Shown here: positions 1 through 10,810 of the stretch, piece by piece
Numbering within the stretch: position 1 is the first letter of the stretch
Layout of the letters: every line of letters begins with the position of its first letter
Assembly (NCBI GenBank): GCA_020740775.1
Contig: JAHEWK010000001.1
Span: forward strand, 5,270,001 to 5,334,000
Direction of reading: 5' to 3'
Length of the DNA: 64,000 bases
Source of the DNA: Ilyonectria destructans
Taxonomy: Eukaryota; Ascomycota; Sordariomycetes; Hypocreales; Nectriaceae
Program-made: the position numbers and the translations under genes
The notes under the pieces: model-generated
Databases searched by the model: none
Told to the model about the DNA's origin: nothing
Seen by the model: the letters and a program-made list of their open reading frames with translations, nothing else

Positions 1-1
1 T

Positions 2-181
2 CTCGCCAAGCGGACAAGGGCCTCGTCACGCCATTATTTCTCCACACTTATCGAACTAACCATCCGTTCTATGCGCTTCTACAAGAAAGTATTAAAATCG
101 ATGGATAAAATGATCGGGGAAGAGCATGCCGAGTCGAGGACCCTGGTCAAGTTCCAAAGAACTAATTGCACTAATACTTGA
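2..181 (+). CDS. Possible 3' end of a gene cut by the window edge
   Basis: A frame is open from the left edge to a TGA at 179-181, giving about 59 residues rich in Lys and Arg with no low complexity. It contains the internal stretch MRFYKKVLKSMDKMIGEEHA. There is no domain I recognise, and 60 open codons can occur by chance. A second short frame (126-320) overlaps it and could instead be the terminal exon if a splice lies between them. This may be the C-terminus of a gene to the left, or noise. Confidence 0.22.
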   Translation, partial: LAKRTRASSRHYFSTLIELTIRSMRFYKKVLKSMDKMIGEEHAESRTLVKFQRTNCTNT

Positions 182-739
182 AGAAGCTCTGATCTTCAAA
201 GGCCGCAACCCGGATTTCCTCACCTACCCTGCAGTCGACAACGGTCGAAGTTGCGTTCTGCGACCCTCGATCCCGCCCCCGGATCTCAAGTGCCTGACGC
301 CCTCGTGCTCCCTCGCATGAACCGCAAAAGACAATGTTGTTGGGTGACTGGGGAGGAATAGTTATATAATTAAGTGATGGGCATCAAAATCGGTACCTCG
401 CCCGCTCTATCATTTATAACGTGTCACGAAGTCAACCAAAAACGTCGAATTTCAACATTCAGTCACCATCGAAATACGCCACGTCATTTATTAACACGAA
501 ACCTCCCAAAAGCCCGTACAGAAATGTTCTGGAAGAAATCAATAATGGATACACCACTCTCTCGTGCGAGAGACCAGGATAGTCCCACTTGCATGCACAG
601 TGTTTCACCTGATTGGGTCTTACATGTGACCCGTTACCGTGCCAACATATAGAACCTATCCCTTAACGCGCGACATCAGTGAGAGTCATCAACGCGACAG
701 AAGCCAGAATGCTCAAGTGTCCACGGCCTCACCATCAAA
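182..739. other. Intergenic, upstream of the haspin-like gene
   Basis: No convincing coding frame is present. The stretch presumably holds the promoter and leader of the kinase gene at 740. A short in-frame-looking ORF at 374-652 has no recognisable motif and I read it as chance. Confidence 0.4.
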
Positions 740-2518
740 ATGTCACGATCAACTGCTGCCCGGAAATATGGAAAGCCATCGAAGAAATCAAAAGCGGAGC
801 GGCTGTTCGCCGAGTTGCCCCAGAGCCCGGTGCGCAGGCAGCCGGAGTCCAACACGCTGAAGGACCAATTGGAGTCTTTACCAGAGAGGGTGTCTTCACT
901 CAAAATTGAAGAAGTGCCCTCTCCTAGAAGATCACCCCGGAAATCGAATAAGGTGTCTCTCATTATCGAGGATCAACCAATCGAGGATCAACCAGTCGAA
1001 GATCAACCGATTGAGGCAACCTGTCAAGAGGAAGACCAAGCGACATATGAACCAGACACGGATGAGACTCCACAAACTGAGGTCCCGGAACCAGCACCGG
1101 AGGTCCAACCGCAGGCCAACGAGAATGATGGAGAGCCAGTGCCAGAAGATGAAAAACTTGGAACTTCGCTACGAACTCTGACGTGGGATGATGTTTGCCC
1201 CCCAGGGGACAGGATAGACAAGATTGCAGAGGCATCCTACGCAGAAGTGTACCGTGTCACAAACGACCGCGGAACAAGTATCATCAAAGTTATTCGGCTA
1301 TCATCGCCCATCAAGCCTCAGACCAAAGCCCAAGTAAAATCTGGCTTGGTGGATGAGGAGCCCCATTCGGAAGAGGACGTTCAAGGCGAGCTGCGGATTT
1401 CCGAGTGGTTGGCTGACATCCCTGGATTTGTCGTGTACAAAGAGCGATACGTGGTTCAAGGGAAGACCACGGTGGAGCTGCTCGAAACACACCAAAAGTT
1501 CCAAAAGAAGATGAAGCGACAGGACCCGGACAGGGCGCAGTTCTACCCTTCCCCAAGCCGGTATCTCGACGGCACCCGGTTCTTGGTGGTGGAGTTGGGC
1601 GATGCTGGAAAGGCATTGGAGGATTGGAAGCTGGATACTCAGGCCCAGCTCTGGGATATCTTCTTCTTAGAGGCAATTGCACTGGCAAGGGCCGAGGATC
1701 TTGCCATGTTCGAGGTATGAATCTGTGTATCGAGCATTGTGGATTTTAACTAACTGGAGTAGCACCGTGATCTCCATGAGGGCAACCTGTGCATTAAGCA
1801 AAGTAGGCCTCCACGTGAGATGGGTCCTAGATCCAAGGGGTTCTTTGGATTTTCGGGTTTGGACATCACCATCTTGGACTACGGACTATCCCGAGCTGAG
1901 GATTTGTCCATTGATGACGTGGCGCCAGTGGCCTTCGACTTGGAAAAGGACCTCAGCCTCTTCACCAGCACGCACGCGCCACAATGCAAAGTATATCGCC
2001 AGATGAGATCATTCTTATTACGGGCCGACCGGAAGTGCCTTCCTCCCTCGGCCCACGACACGCCTTACGCCAAGGGCATCGATGGGCCTCTATCCTGGGA
2101 CGCCTTTGCTCCATACACTAATGTACTTTGGCTGGCGTACCTGTACGAGTACATAACGGGTCATTTCACCGGAGACAAGAAGGAGCTCGCGGCCTTCAAG
2201 AAGGAGACGAAGGAGATGTGGACGTATCTAAACCCGGACGCCAAGGAGACTGTTCCGTGCTTTGGATGCGCGGCGGACGTGGTCTGCTTTGCCGTGGAAT
2301 CCGGATGGATGACACAGGAGCAGCTTATAGGAGTGGAAGACTCGGTGCTTGAGCGTGAAGACAGTATCATAGTTCCACGAGAGACTCCACGAGAGACCCC
2401 GCGAGAAATTCCACGAGAGGGTCTACGGGAGGCTCCACGAGAAGCCCCGCGAGAGGATATCCAGGAATCCCAGGAGGGGACACCGCTGCGAAGGTCATCC
2501 CGAAAACGACCCACGTAG
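740..2518 (+). CDS. Haspin-type serine/threonine protein kinase
   Basis: Two exons, 740-1714 and 1763-2518, encode 576 residues; the 48-nt intron ends in an AG preceded by a CTAACT branch site. The splice restores the catalytic loop HRDLHEGN (residues 326-333). The P-loop region is GDRIDKIAEASYAEVYRV (156-173), the likely ATP lysine is K183, and DYGLSRA (364-370) replaces the usual DFG, as in haspins, whose magnesium motif is DYT-like. Haspin kinases phosphorylate histone H3 Thr3 and guide the chromosomal passenger complex in mitosis; that role is inferred by family. The N-terminus (1-150) is basic then acidic, with repeats of IEDQP. The C-terminus carries a run of P-R-E-x repeats that is not part of the kinase fold. 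The ATG at 740 has a good AAAATG context. Confidence 0.88.
2375..2461 (+). repeat. Degenerate 12-bp coding repeat in the haspin tail
   Basis: Imperfect tandem 12-bp units based on CCACGAGAGACT encode successive PRET/PREI/PREA blocks near the C-terminus of the kinase. Units differ by one to three bases. The stretch is Arg/Glu/Pro-rich and probably disordered. Confidence 0.7.
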
Positions 2519-3928
2519 CACGACACGATGGGGCTTGATTGTTTGGCATTTCGGCATTTCGTCTCCGGGAGGATCTGGTTTTGGGTAAACGGCGTTTCTG
2601 GCAATAGATACCATCGGGCTGCATTGTGTTGGTCGTGGTTACGACCACCCACACGCGTAGGCCTGCCTACTTGGATAGAACGAATAGAGGCCGTATCGTA
2701 GCGAAACATTGCGCCCAGCTTACTTGCTTTTTAGGGATGGCATGATTCGATGCAGGTCAACTTCCCGATTCTTCATAGGCTGGTTAAGTGAGGTCCAATC
2801 GACGGAAGGCGCAGTCCGACGTCGAGGTCTACTACAAACATTGTCTTCTTTTCCATCCGGCCATATTTATTTGAGAGTCTATTGCTTCTTCATCCATGAT
2901 CTCCGGAAAGAAGTCCGCAAATTAACCTAGCGGCTCCTATCACCGGAAAGTCATGTGGGTCGGGGCTTCAACCGAAGTCCGGAGTAATCCTCCATGCACG
3001 CGAGCTGCAAGAGGCGGAAGGTGTATCGGACAACAACAACAAAAAGGGCTTGTGACAGACAGATCGTCGGCAATCCGTGACAAGGACGAGTCCGGGAGAA
3101 ATGGAGATGAGCTACCCTCCATTATAAACCCAATGCAGGTAATGGGAGGTGGTGCGTGAAATGAGCTTGCCAGCTCAAATGGGTTCGTGATCTCCGTGTT
3201 TCCTGGTCGGAATGCGGAGGTGCCTCGCTGGACAGTGTTCCGGAGAGCTTGGATCCTCCAGGCGGAGGTTAGGGAGATACAGCGCTTAGACCCTATTGAA
3301 GCTCACTAAAGCCTGCTGGCAGCCGCTAAAGGCCGCCGGAAGCGGGGGCGCTTTGTTGGGATGCAGGTACCATCTAACAAGAGCAACAGAGCTCCGAACT
3401 CATCCCATCGGCAAGTCGTCTGGCCTCGGCCTGCCCCGGGCTTCACCCCTGCGCCCTCGGCACCCCTAACGCCCCCTGTGACCTCACTCGTATTAGCGCA
3501 CTTCCTCTGCTGGGAAGGCTCCAGCGGAAAGCTACAGTGGGTGTGCAGCTGACTTGTAGAGCCCAGGTGCCGAGGCTAAATCGCCAGGACACCGGCCGAA
3601 AAAACATGCCCACCTCGCTCGCTTCTGGCTGGCTGGCATGTTGAACCACATGTCACGGCCTTGCTCGTCGAGGAACTCACCCTGACGCGCGCGCCCAATC
3701 TCCTTGTTTCCTCCACGGCGACATGCCATCACATCTTATCATCACCACCTCACTCCGCTTGCTCAATTGATTCACGGCCCTGCGCAATCCCCCTCAACCC
3801 GCACCCGCCGCAGACAGCTGGCCGCTGGTCGTACTCTGACCGCCGACCTTGCGAGAGCCATCGTCGTCGGAATCGCTTCCATGTCCGTCCCGAGCTCCGC
3901 TTGACCTCACCGTCATCCCCTCATCGCC
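2519..3928. other. Intergenic between haspin-like gene and PEX26
   Basis: No gene is supported. It should hold the 3' UTR of the kinase and the promoter and leader of PEX26. Short ORFs on both strands are motif-free. The last 250 bases are C-rich and pyrimidine-biased, as in many fungal 5' leaders. Confidence 0.45.
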
Positions 3929-5362
3929 ATGTCTACCAACGGCCACTACACCGGCTTCAGCCCGTTGCCGACGACGTCCGGTGGCCCCCGAGGCCTCTCG
4001 AACAGCATCTGGGCTGCCCCCATCTCTGCCACGCTTCCGTCGGCCTCGGCCTCATCAACCTCCTCCCGCCAGCCTTCCCAAATCTCAAAGACATACCGCC
4101 AAGCATCTACCCTCTTCCTCACGCGTCGTCTCCCCGAGGCCCTGACTACGCTGCTGCCGCTCATCGCCCTTTCCGACCCTGTCGAAGATGGCGAGCCACC
4201 GCCCGTCGCGCGTGCCTCCAAGACGACTCGCGTCAAGGTTTGGAGCCTCTATTTGACCATCCTCAATGCCATTGCCGAGCTGGAGCCCGAAGAGGGCAAG
4301 GACGCCTTTGGTAATCAGGAGTGGAGGGCCTTGTGCACCAAGGTCCGAGAAGGAGAGGTCTGGGATGAGGTGGTTAGAAACGGCTACCACGGCGTCGAAG
4401 GCGACGTTGATTCGGATGTGGTCATCAACCTGTGAGTTCTGGAATGTGCCTGCCCGAGACCCTTTGACCGGTTTGCTAACCGAGACAGCGCGACTTTGTT
4501 ACTGGCACATGCCCGCGATCAGTTATTCAACCAGAAGAAGCTCGAGGCCTATCTCGCTGCCTGCAGCACGCCCAACCTCGACATCACCGGCCGACTTGGC
4601 GAATCGCCTACCTCCGAATCGCGTATGGCGAATCGCTACCGATCGCCAGTCAAGGGCGCCAGCGGTGCCAACACCCCTAGGGATCTTAACTCTAGAGTTA
4701 AGATCTTGGAACTATACACGCTACATGTTCTCCTGCGTAACAACGAGTGGGATTACGCTCGTGAGTTCATTAGTGTGAGCCCCGTCCTTGATGACGAGCG
4801 TCGTGAAGCCTTCCTGCAAGCCCTGCAGAGTCTCCGAGATGAGCAGGAGGAGCAGGAGAGACAGGCTAATGAGGAACGTGAGCGGCAGGAGGAGGAACTG
4901 CGGAAGGAGATTGAAGAGGCTAAAAGGCTGCGTGCCGAGAATGAGGAGAGGGAGCGGAAGAGGATAGAGGAGGAACGATCACTCCGTGAAGGGAGCGAGG
5001 TCGACTATGGTGTCGATGAAACGCCAAGTCACCCGGCGGTGAACCGAAACCGACCTGCGCGATCACCATCGGCCGCTTCATCCCGACAAACCAAGAGACC
5101 TAACGGCAAGGCCGTGGCCGCTCCGACACTAAGCTCGCGCGCATCAATGGTCATTATGCGATTGCGCAATGTAATCGAGCAGCTCGGCATGTCGCTCAAT
5201 TCCAACCCCATGATGCTGGCCAGATTCATGGCGTTCATCGTGGGTATTATTCTCATGCTTGGTCACCGAGGCATCCGCGAACGTGTCCAGCGAATACTGG
5301 GCTCATCGTGGAACAAGATCAAAGCAACCGCCGGCATGGGAGTCAAGGTTACATATATCTGA
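3929..5362 (+). CDS. PEX26: Peroxin 26 (filamentous-fungal PEX26), tail-anchored peroxisome assembly protein
   Basis: Exons 3929-4431 and 4489-5362 encode 458 residues. The N-terminal half is an alpha-helical Pex26-like region, with a conserved block starting about residue 60 ([20 protein letters not shown]). A strongly charged coiled coil rich in E, R and Q follows at about 290-355. A single hydrophobic segment near the C-terminus (about 410-427, [14 protein letters not shown]) is followed by a short basic tail. This is the tail-anchored topology expected of the factor that docks the Pex1-Pex6 AAA ATPases on the peroxisome for Pex5 recycling. The role is by family; I recognise the family from its N-terminal block and layout, not from an alignment. 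Intron donor GTGAGT, acceptor GACAG. Confidence 0.78.
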
Positions 5363-5653
5363 TCTGTTTTTGTTTTGTATCATAATATCCTTTCATGCAT
5401 CATGAGGAGTTTAGGATGGGTTGTTGTATATTCAAGTCAGAATCGGTAATCACAGCTACAAAATGTCACCATCATCATGTTACATAAAGAATGACCACGT
5501 AAAATGCATCACATTTATTGTATTCCATAGCGGCTAGATTTCACAGTGACATTTCCCATCCTGACAGCGCGCCAAACGCCAGCGATGCAAGGTATCGAAG
5601 CTCGTTTTCCTGCAACCATAACAACCAATGACCCAACCCAGGCCGCCGCTTCG

Positions 5654-6096
5654 TTAATAATTCGTTGTCCGATTCGTTTTCTTTTGGTAGAATAACTAGA
5701 GGGGAATGAATTAGTACGCATTCACGAGCACAAAGGGGAGATGCCAACTCACATCTGTCCTTGAACTACCCAGATTGATAATCTTGGGACAGCCATCGCG
5801 ATCCTTCTCCAGCCGGGTGCACTCAAAGCAGTAAAAGGCGTCCGAGATGCCCTCGCCTCCGCATACGACGCACTTGTTCTGGTAGTTTCCGAAACTGCAC
5901 TCGTCGCAGATTCGGACGAGGGTGGTGGGTCGGACGTAGGAATCGCAGACGGGGCATTTGCCGTCACACTTGTCGCAGAGGCGGCCGATGGCGATGCCAG
6001 CCGTCTTGCGGCACATGACGAGATCGCTGGAGGAAATGTTAGCAACCAGCAGTTCCTTGTGATTGGAAATCCCACTTACGGGTGATGGCGAGACAT
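5654..6096 (-). CDS. RDS3: PHD-finger-like pre-mRNA splicing factor RDS3/PHF5A/Ini1
   Basis: Three exons (6096-6080, 6026-5753, 5695-5654) encode exactly 110 residues, the length of human PHF5A. The start is the tiny exon reading MSRHHP, which splices to [17 protein letters not shown]. Cysteine pairs follow: CDKC, CPVC, CDEC, CVVC and CFEC, the knotted zinc-finger pattern of this family. The third exon supplies the conserved LFYQKK end that the unspliced frame lacks. The protein is a core subunit of the SF3b part of U2 snRNP and helps bind the branch site (family knowledge). Donors GTAAGT and GTGAGT. It is divergent from the pinin-like gene at 6603. Confidence 0.95.
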
Positions 6097-6602
6097 TGCA
6101 AAGGAGCCTGAGGGGGGGTGCAGTGGGAGGCTTGTGTTGGGAGGTTGTGTGGGTGAAGAAGCAGAAGATGTCGTTGGACGCTGAGTGCTTGGAGATGGCC
6201 GCCAGATGGAGATTTCTCAGCCTTGCCGCGGCGTTCGGACGAGTTCGAGAGGCGTCTAACAGCACGGGCCAATCATGTCGCCCGACTCAGATGAGCCGAG
6301 GCGGGGCCGATGTGGCTGGTGCCACTTTCAGAAGCTCCTACGACATGGCCGTTCGACAGTCCCACCTTTTGGACGTGATCTTCAGCCTCGACAAGCTCCC
6401 TCCGTCTACCTACTATTTTTATCTGCTGGTTGCCCTGGGTTTGTCGTGTGAATATTGCGCGACCCTGGATATCGGCCCCCAGTTTATGCGACAGCCATCT
6501 GACATCTGTCGCCACCAGTTATGGCCACTGTAGAGGAGTATGCATGCAGCCTGATCCTGGTCCGTTCATGCCACCTGCTAATCGAGTCGCAGAGAGCGTC
6601 CA
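6097..6602. promoter_or_regulatory. Shared divergent promoter region, RDS3 and pinin-like gene
   Basis: These 506 bp lie between the start codons of two oppositely transcribed splicing-factor genes. No coding frame is supported. No clear TATA box is seen on either side. Coregulation is inference from the layout only. Confidence 0.5.
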
Positions 6603-7611
6603 ATGGACGGAGCCATTTTAAACGCGGATGTGGATGCGTCCCCCCGCGACATGATCGAACCAGAGAACCTCAAGAGAAAGGTATCGCGAAATGACGACCG
6701 AGACGGCTCCCCGAAGCGGGCTAGGCACTATGACGACGACCGCGACCATTACGACCGACGATCAAGACGGGACTCATCCCCAGCTCGTCGCGACTCGTAC
6801 GGGAGCGCTACGAATATTGATCACGATCGCCGCAAGTCCGCGACCCAGGAGGAGAAGAAGCGCGGGAAGCGCCTGTTCGGTGGCCTGCTCAGCACTCTGA
6901 GCCAGACGACCGGCAGCTCGCAGCAGAAACGACGCCTCGAGATTGAGCGGCGGCAACAAGAACGGCAGCAGAAACAACGGGTCGTGGACGACAAAGAGAG
7001 GGCCGAGAAGCTCTCGCGATTAACGGGGATTCGCAGGTCGGAGCAGGTAGCGTTCGAGGAAGAAGTGGTGAGTCTAGGCCTGTTGGAGAATAACCTCACA
7101 TTGGGAGCTAACTATTGGGAACCAGATGCGGAACAAGCACTCTAAGATGCTCGCCATGGCGAAGTTTCTGCGCACAAAAGCACACCCTCAGATTGTACGT
7201 TACTCGAGGTTCCATTCACTCATATCTTGCAGCTGACCAGATCCTCAGTGTTATCTCCCGTGGAAGCTTACGGCGGACCAAGAAGACGAGATCGACGACC
7301 AACTACAGAACGCGAAAGCAACTATCGAAAAGGAACTAGGTGCTTTCAATGAGAGGAAGAAACGGCACGACAAAGACTACGGACGACCTTCCCGACCCGC
7401 TCGGTCCCCAACCCCTGGAGAGCCTCCTGTGCCGGCGCCTTCTGGCGAGGATTCCGCCGAGAAGCCTACGCGTAGCACCAACGGCTCAGATCAGGCGGCT
7501 AAGGCGCCAGATAAGGAACAGAACCAAGACAATCATCATCACCACCATAATCATCACGACGAGTCGGCGGATGTGCTCGAGGAGGCTGACGAGGACATGG
7601 TAATCTACTAA
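6603..7611 (+). CDS. Pinin/SDK/MemA-domain protein, splicing-associated
   Basis: Three exons (6603-7067, 7126-7194, 7249-7611) encode 298 residues. An RS/RD-rich N-terminus (about 25-75) precedes the domain hallmark KRGKRLFGGLLSTL (about 88-101). A Q/R/E coiled coil follows, then MRNKHSKMLAMAKFLRT, and YLPWKLT after the second splice; those two blocks are only joined in frame when both introns are removed. The tail is low complexity, with a histidine cluster (HHHHHNHH) and an acidic end. Pinin-family proteins attach to the exon junction complex and spliceosome. The family match is strong; the exact orthologue name in fungi is uncertain. Introns are 58 and 54 nt. Confidence 0.85.
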
Positions 7612-8283
7612 CTATATTCCCTCGACGGAGTTCATGCACATCCATATCCTGACAGTTGTGACTTTGTACTACCATTTGCCGTTTTCTTGGAGCTTTCTTT
7701 GGGACTGGAGACGGGGATTTAGCTGGACCGGTGCTTACGTGGGTGGCACGAGCTGTCAACGCCGGGACGAAATGTTTGTTGCAATCGCTGGGAGCCTTTA
7801 CCGCCGGGGGTTTCCAACCTTTAAGATACCAAACTATTGTTCGATACCCATAATGAAGGTCCACAGACATGATTGTTGTCATAAGGTGTGTGTGATAACT
7901 TGCAGGGTACTCCTGAGTGCAATAAGGACTACCTCGGCCATTTTCATGCGCACTCATCGGCCCGTGAGTTGTCTTGCGGAACCCATATCCACTATCTTCG
8001 ACGCTCTTCCCTTCCCGCATCAACTCTCCGGTCTGACGAAACAACTAAACGAACGTTTCACTCCATGGTACGTATTTACCGCTCACCGCACACTGCCCAA
8101 CAATGCGACACCAGCCCGCTCTGGCGTCATCAGCGGCGGTGACAGACAGGATGGGAAGTCGCCTCCGGATTGAACCTCGGCCCCCCCACCCTGCATCTTA
8201 GTTCGCCTCCGAAGCTACGTCCCACCTCGTACCGTTGGCCATGCTTCGGCGGCCGATTTTTGTCTCCATTACACACGGCGAGA

Positions 8284-8292
8284 TATATAAAA
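8284..8292 (+). promoter_or_regulatory. TATA box for the epoxide hydrolase-like gene
   Basis: TATATAAAA sits 370 bp upstream of the ATG at 8663. The distance is normal if the putative leader intron (8444-8621) is removed. The following stretch is pyrimidine-rich, as at fungal transcription starts. Confidence 0.55.
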
Positions 8293-8443
8293 GCACCGCG
8301 CTTCAGCTTCTCTCTGTGTGGTTGCCATCTTTAGGTTTCTTTACTCGGCTCTACATTGATTCTCGTACGATCTGACAGGAGAACCCCTGGTTTGAACAGG
8401 AGCCGCTAAGCGCTTCATCGAGTCGGCTTTAGCCCGCAACTAC

Positions 8444-8621
8444 GTAAGTTATACTCCGTAACTGTCCCGGGGTTTGAGTTGTCGCGTTGTTTGGGGGATT
8501 TTAAAGGATGTTGTCGTCCCGATAGCGTGTATGGTATTTTTTGGGGAGTACTCTTTGTGACGTCTCACTGGGCTTGAGAATTGTAGTCCCAAGGTTCTGA
8601 GAGAGGCTGACACATAACCAG
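8444..8621 (+). other. Probable 5' UTR intron
   Basis: GTAAGT at 8444 pairs with an acceptor ACCAG ending at 8621, with CTGAC about 10 bases before it. No coding frame spans it and the ATG lies 42 bases after the acceptor. RNA reads would decide. Confidence 0.45.
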
Positions 8622-8662
8622 AACATACAAAACGTCTGGCCCTCAGGGAAAGGAAGATAATC

Positions 8663-9685
8663 ATGTCTTCCGCCAAGCTAGTGCCAAACGACCCTAGGGT
8701 CAGCATCGAGACGGCCCAGATTCGAGGCAAGAATTACAAGTACATCGTGGGGAAGCCGGAGGGCGAACCCATCGAAACTATGGTCCTAGTCCACGGTTTC
8801 CCAGACTTGGGATTCGGATGGCGCTACCAGGTGCCTTACTTTATGTCACTGGGCTTCCAAGTCGTCGTTCCGGACATGATTGGGTATGGCGGCACCGATG
8901 CCCCCGAGGCCCTGGAGGAGTACACGTACAAGAGCGTTGCGGCAGACATCAAGGAACTCGCCAAGAAGTTCGTTGGCGAAGGGCAGATCATCCTCGGCGG
9001 CCATGACTGGGGCGGTGCGGTCGCCTGGAGAATTGCCATGTGGCACCCCGAGCTGATCAAGGCCATCTTCACCGTGTGCACGCCCTACACATCGCCGTCG
9101 CCCACCTACGTCCCGCTCGACGCCATCATCGCTGCCGGCCACCTGCCCAACTTTACGTACCAGCTGCAGTTCCAGGGTCCCGATGTGCAGACCAAGATCC
9201 AGGGCAAGGAGAAGGTCCGGCAGTTCCTGAACGCCATGTACGGCGGCCGAGGCCCCAACGGTGAGGTCGGCTTCAAGGCGCTGGAAGGTGTGCAGTTCGA
9301 CAACCTGCCGCTCCTGGGACTCGCGCGGTTGGCTTCGGAGGAGGAAATCGAGTACTACACGGAAGAGTACTTGCGCAACGGCGCCCCAGAGCTGCGTGGG
9401 CCACTGAACTGGTACCGCCTGCGGAAGCTGAACTTCGACGACGAGCTGGAGCTTGCGGGTAAGGGCCACAAGTTTACGATGCCAGCACTTTTCATCACAG
9501 CGACGGAAGACGTGGCGTTGCCGCCATCGATGTCGAAGGGTATGGATAAGTACTTTGACGACTTGACGAGAGGGGAGGTGAAAGCATCGCACTGGGCGTT
9601 GACGCAGGCACCAGAGGCGGTCAATGGACAAGTGGCCAAGTGGGCGAATATTGTCTTGAAGGGGGCTTTGAAGGCATCTCTTTAA
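8663..9685 (+). CDS. Alpha/beta-hydrolase, soluble epoxide hydrolase-like
   Basis: A single exon of 340 residues with the full epoxide-hydrolase signature. The oxyanion motif HGFP is at 44-47. The nucleophile aspartate D115 sits in GGHDWGG. The charge-relay acid is likely D283 (ATEDVALPP) and the general base H310 (KASHW). Cap-domain tyrosines Y166 (FTYQLQF) and Y251 (NWYR) could activate the epoxide oxygen. An aspartate at the nucleophile elbow favours an epoxide hydrolase or haloalkane dehalogenase over an esterase. No signal peptide or membrane segment is seen, so it is probably cytosolic. Substrate is unknown: xenobiotic, fatty-acid or secondary-metabolite epoxides are possible. No biosynthetic neighbours are nearby. 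Confidence 0.88.
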   Translation: MSSAKLVPNDPRVSIETAQIRGKNYKYIVGKPEGEPIETMVLVHGFPDLGFGWRYQVPYFMSLGFQVVVPDMIGYGGTDAPEALEEYTYKSVAADIKELAKKFVGEGQIILGGHDWGGAVAWRIAMWHPELIKAIFTVCTPYTSPSPTYVPLDAIIAAGHLPNFTYQLQFQGPDVQTKIQGKEKVRQFLNAMYGGRGPNGEVGFKALEGVQFDNLPLLGLARLASEEEIEYYTEEYLRNGAPELRGPLNWYRLRKLNFDDELELAGKGHKFTMPALFITATEDVALPPSMSKGMDKYFDDLTRGEVKASHWALTQAPEAVNGQVAKWANIVLKGALKASL

Positions 9686-10033
9686 GGCGGAGGGATGATT
9701 GTATGACTGAGGATGAATCATGAAGCTGGAAATGAAGAAATTTATTGAATATTATGACATTGTGTGCACTGATGGATGGAACTGGCGAGGGTCTCGTACA
9801 ATGTGATACCAAGTATACTTTACGCTAACAGTAACCAAAACCTCACTTTTAGGAGAATAAGAACTAACCCAAGTGCATCCTTTAAGTACTGAATAATAAG
9901 GGTCTTAGGGCTTTCCACTGAAAGATACCTACTCATACAGTGTACTACACTGTACAGCTGGTTCGGAAGTTGTAAAACTTCTTGCGCCAGCCTTGGTAGA
10001 CGAGCAGGGGACGTTAGTCGGCGAACACTGACA

Positions 10034-10231
10034 GTGAGATGCCAAGGGTCGCCGAAGGCGTTCGCTGACTGTATGCAGTTGAACGCCATTGTCACTACGC
10101 TGATCCTCCCAATTGTCTGGAATTTACCGGTGAGATGCAATGCGCGCGTTGGTGCCCAGGAACCGGGAGGAATCGTCTGGGAGAATTCTTTTGGACGAAT
10201 GGTAGCATTTGCGCCGATCATGAAGATCTGA
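10034..10231 (+). pseudogene. Possible relic of a Pth11/rhodopsin-like membrane domain
   Basis: A 65-codon frame contains a hydrophobic segment LNAIVTTLILPIVWNLPV after CQGSPKAFADCMQ. This resembles one transmembrane helix and its flank in fungal Pth11-type rhodopsin domains (an NIVTD...LPIP.W-like core). Nothing matching the other helices is found on either side. It is too short to be functional. The resemblance is from memory of the family pattern, so confidence is low. Confidence 0.2.
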
Positions 10232-10444
10232 GGTGTGATGTAATGTAAGACCACTGAGAGCGACCCTTCCTGTATTATCATACAGTACAATGAGATTCAG
10301 GGAAGAATGCTGTAGAGGCGCTTGGACAATCCTTTGGTTCATTTGCCCGAGGGTAGCTCCAGCTGTGGTAATTCGTGAATGTCAAGTTCTTGGATGCTGA
10401 TACCTGTCATCCTGTTGGAGGTAGAGCTTACTTGATAGCATCGT

Positions 10445-10810
10445 CTAGTAGATGGATGGCTGGCTTAAGGTGGGGACAGGGAAGATGACGACGTTCAGGG
10501 GGCGAGGGGTTCCCCACCAGTCGGCCGCGATGTACCTGTCACCAGTCGGGGACCTGGAGAACAAGTACCTCTTCAGTAGACATTGGCGGGAGGAGATACC
10601 CGAAGCTAAACCGGCGGGGTACATGGAAGCCTGGGGGCCCTTGCGAATACGACCTGTTGGGTGGCGGGTGATGTGGCTCTGGCAAGACGTCGCGAATAGC
10701 AACACACAGCCCAGCACCTGGCAGGGGGGGAGGGCTTTAAGGAGAGTCAAGGAGAAGAGGAGTAGCCAGAGGAGAAGCCAGAGGAGAAGCCAAAGGACGC
10801 CAGAGCCCAT
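10445..10810 (-). CDS. Doubtful small secreted-type ORF
   Basis: A 121-residue frame opens with MGSGVLWLLLWLLLWLLLF, a signal-peptide-like leucine run, but this run is produced by three 12-bp tandem repeats (10764-10799). The rest is low-information. A chance ORF over a repeat is at least as likely as a gene. The opposite strand has an equally long frame. Confidence 0.15.
   Translation of the reverse strand: MGSGVLWLLLWLLLWLLLFSLTLLKALPPCQVLGCVLLFATSCQSHITRHPTGRIRKGPQASMYPAGLASGISSRQCLLKRYLFSRSPTGDRYIAADWWGTPRPLNVVIFPVPTLSQPSIY
10764..10799. repeat. 12-bp tandem repeat, three copies
   Basis: AGCCAGAGGAGA occurs twice in tandem, followed by a third copy with two changes. Confidence 0.8.

Larger units (their letters stand above)
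7612..8662. other. Intergenic, pinin-like 3' UTR and epoxide hydrolase promoter/leader
   Basis: No coding region is supported; ORFs here on the plus strand are short and motif-free. The right part contains a TATA box (8284-8292) and a probable 5' UTR intron (8444-8621), listed separately. Confidence 0.5.

Noticed and set aside
7499..8044. 181-codon minus-strand ORF
   Set aside because: Overlaps the last exon of the pinin-like gene and carries no motif.
9820..10290. 156-codon minus-strand ORF
   Set aside because: No motif; composition is that of translated non-coding DNA; overlaps the better plus-strand relic.
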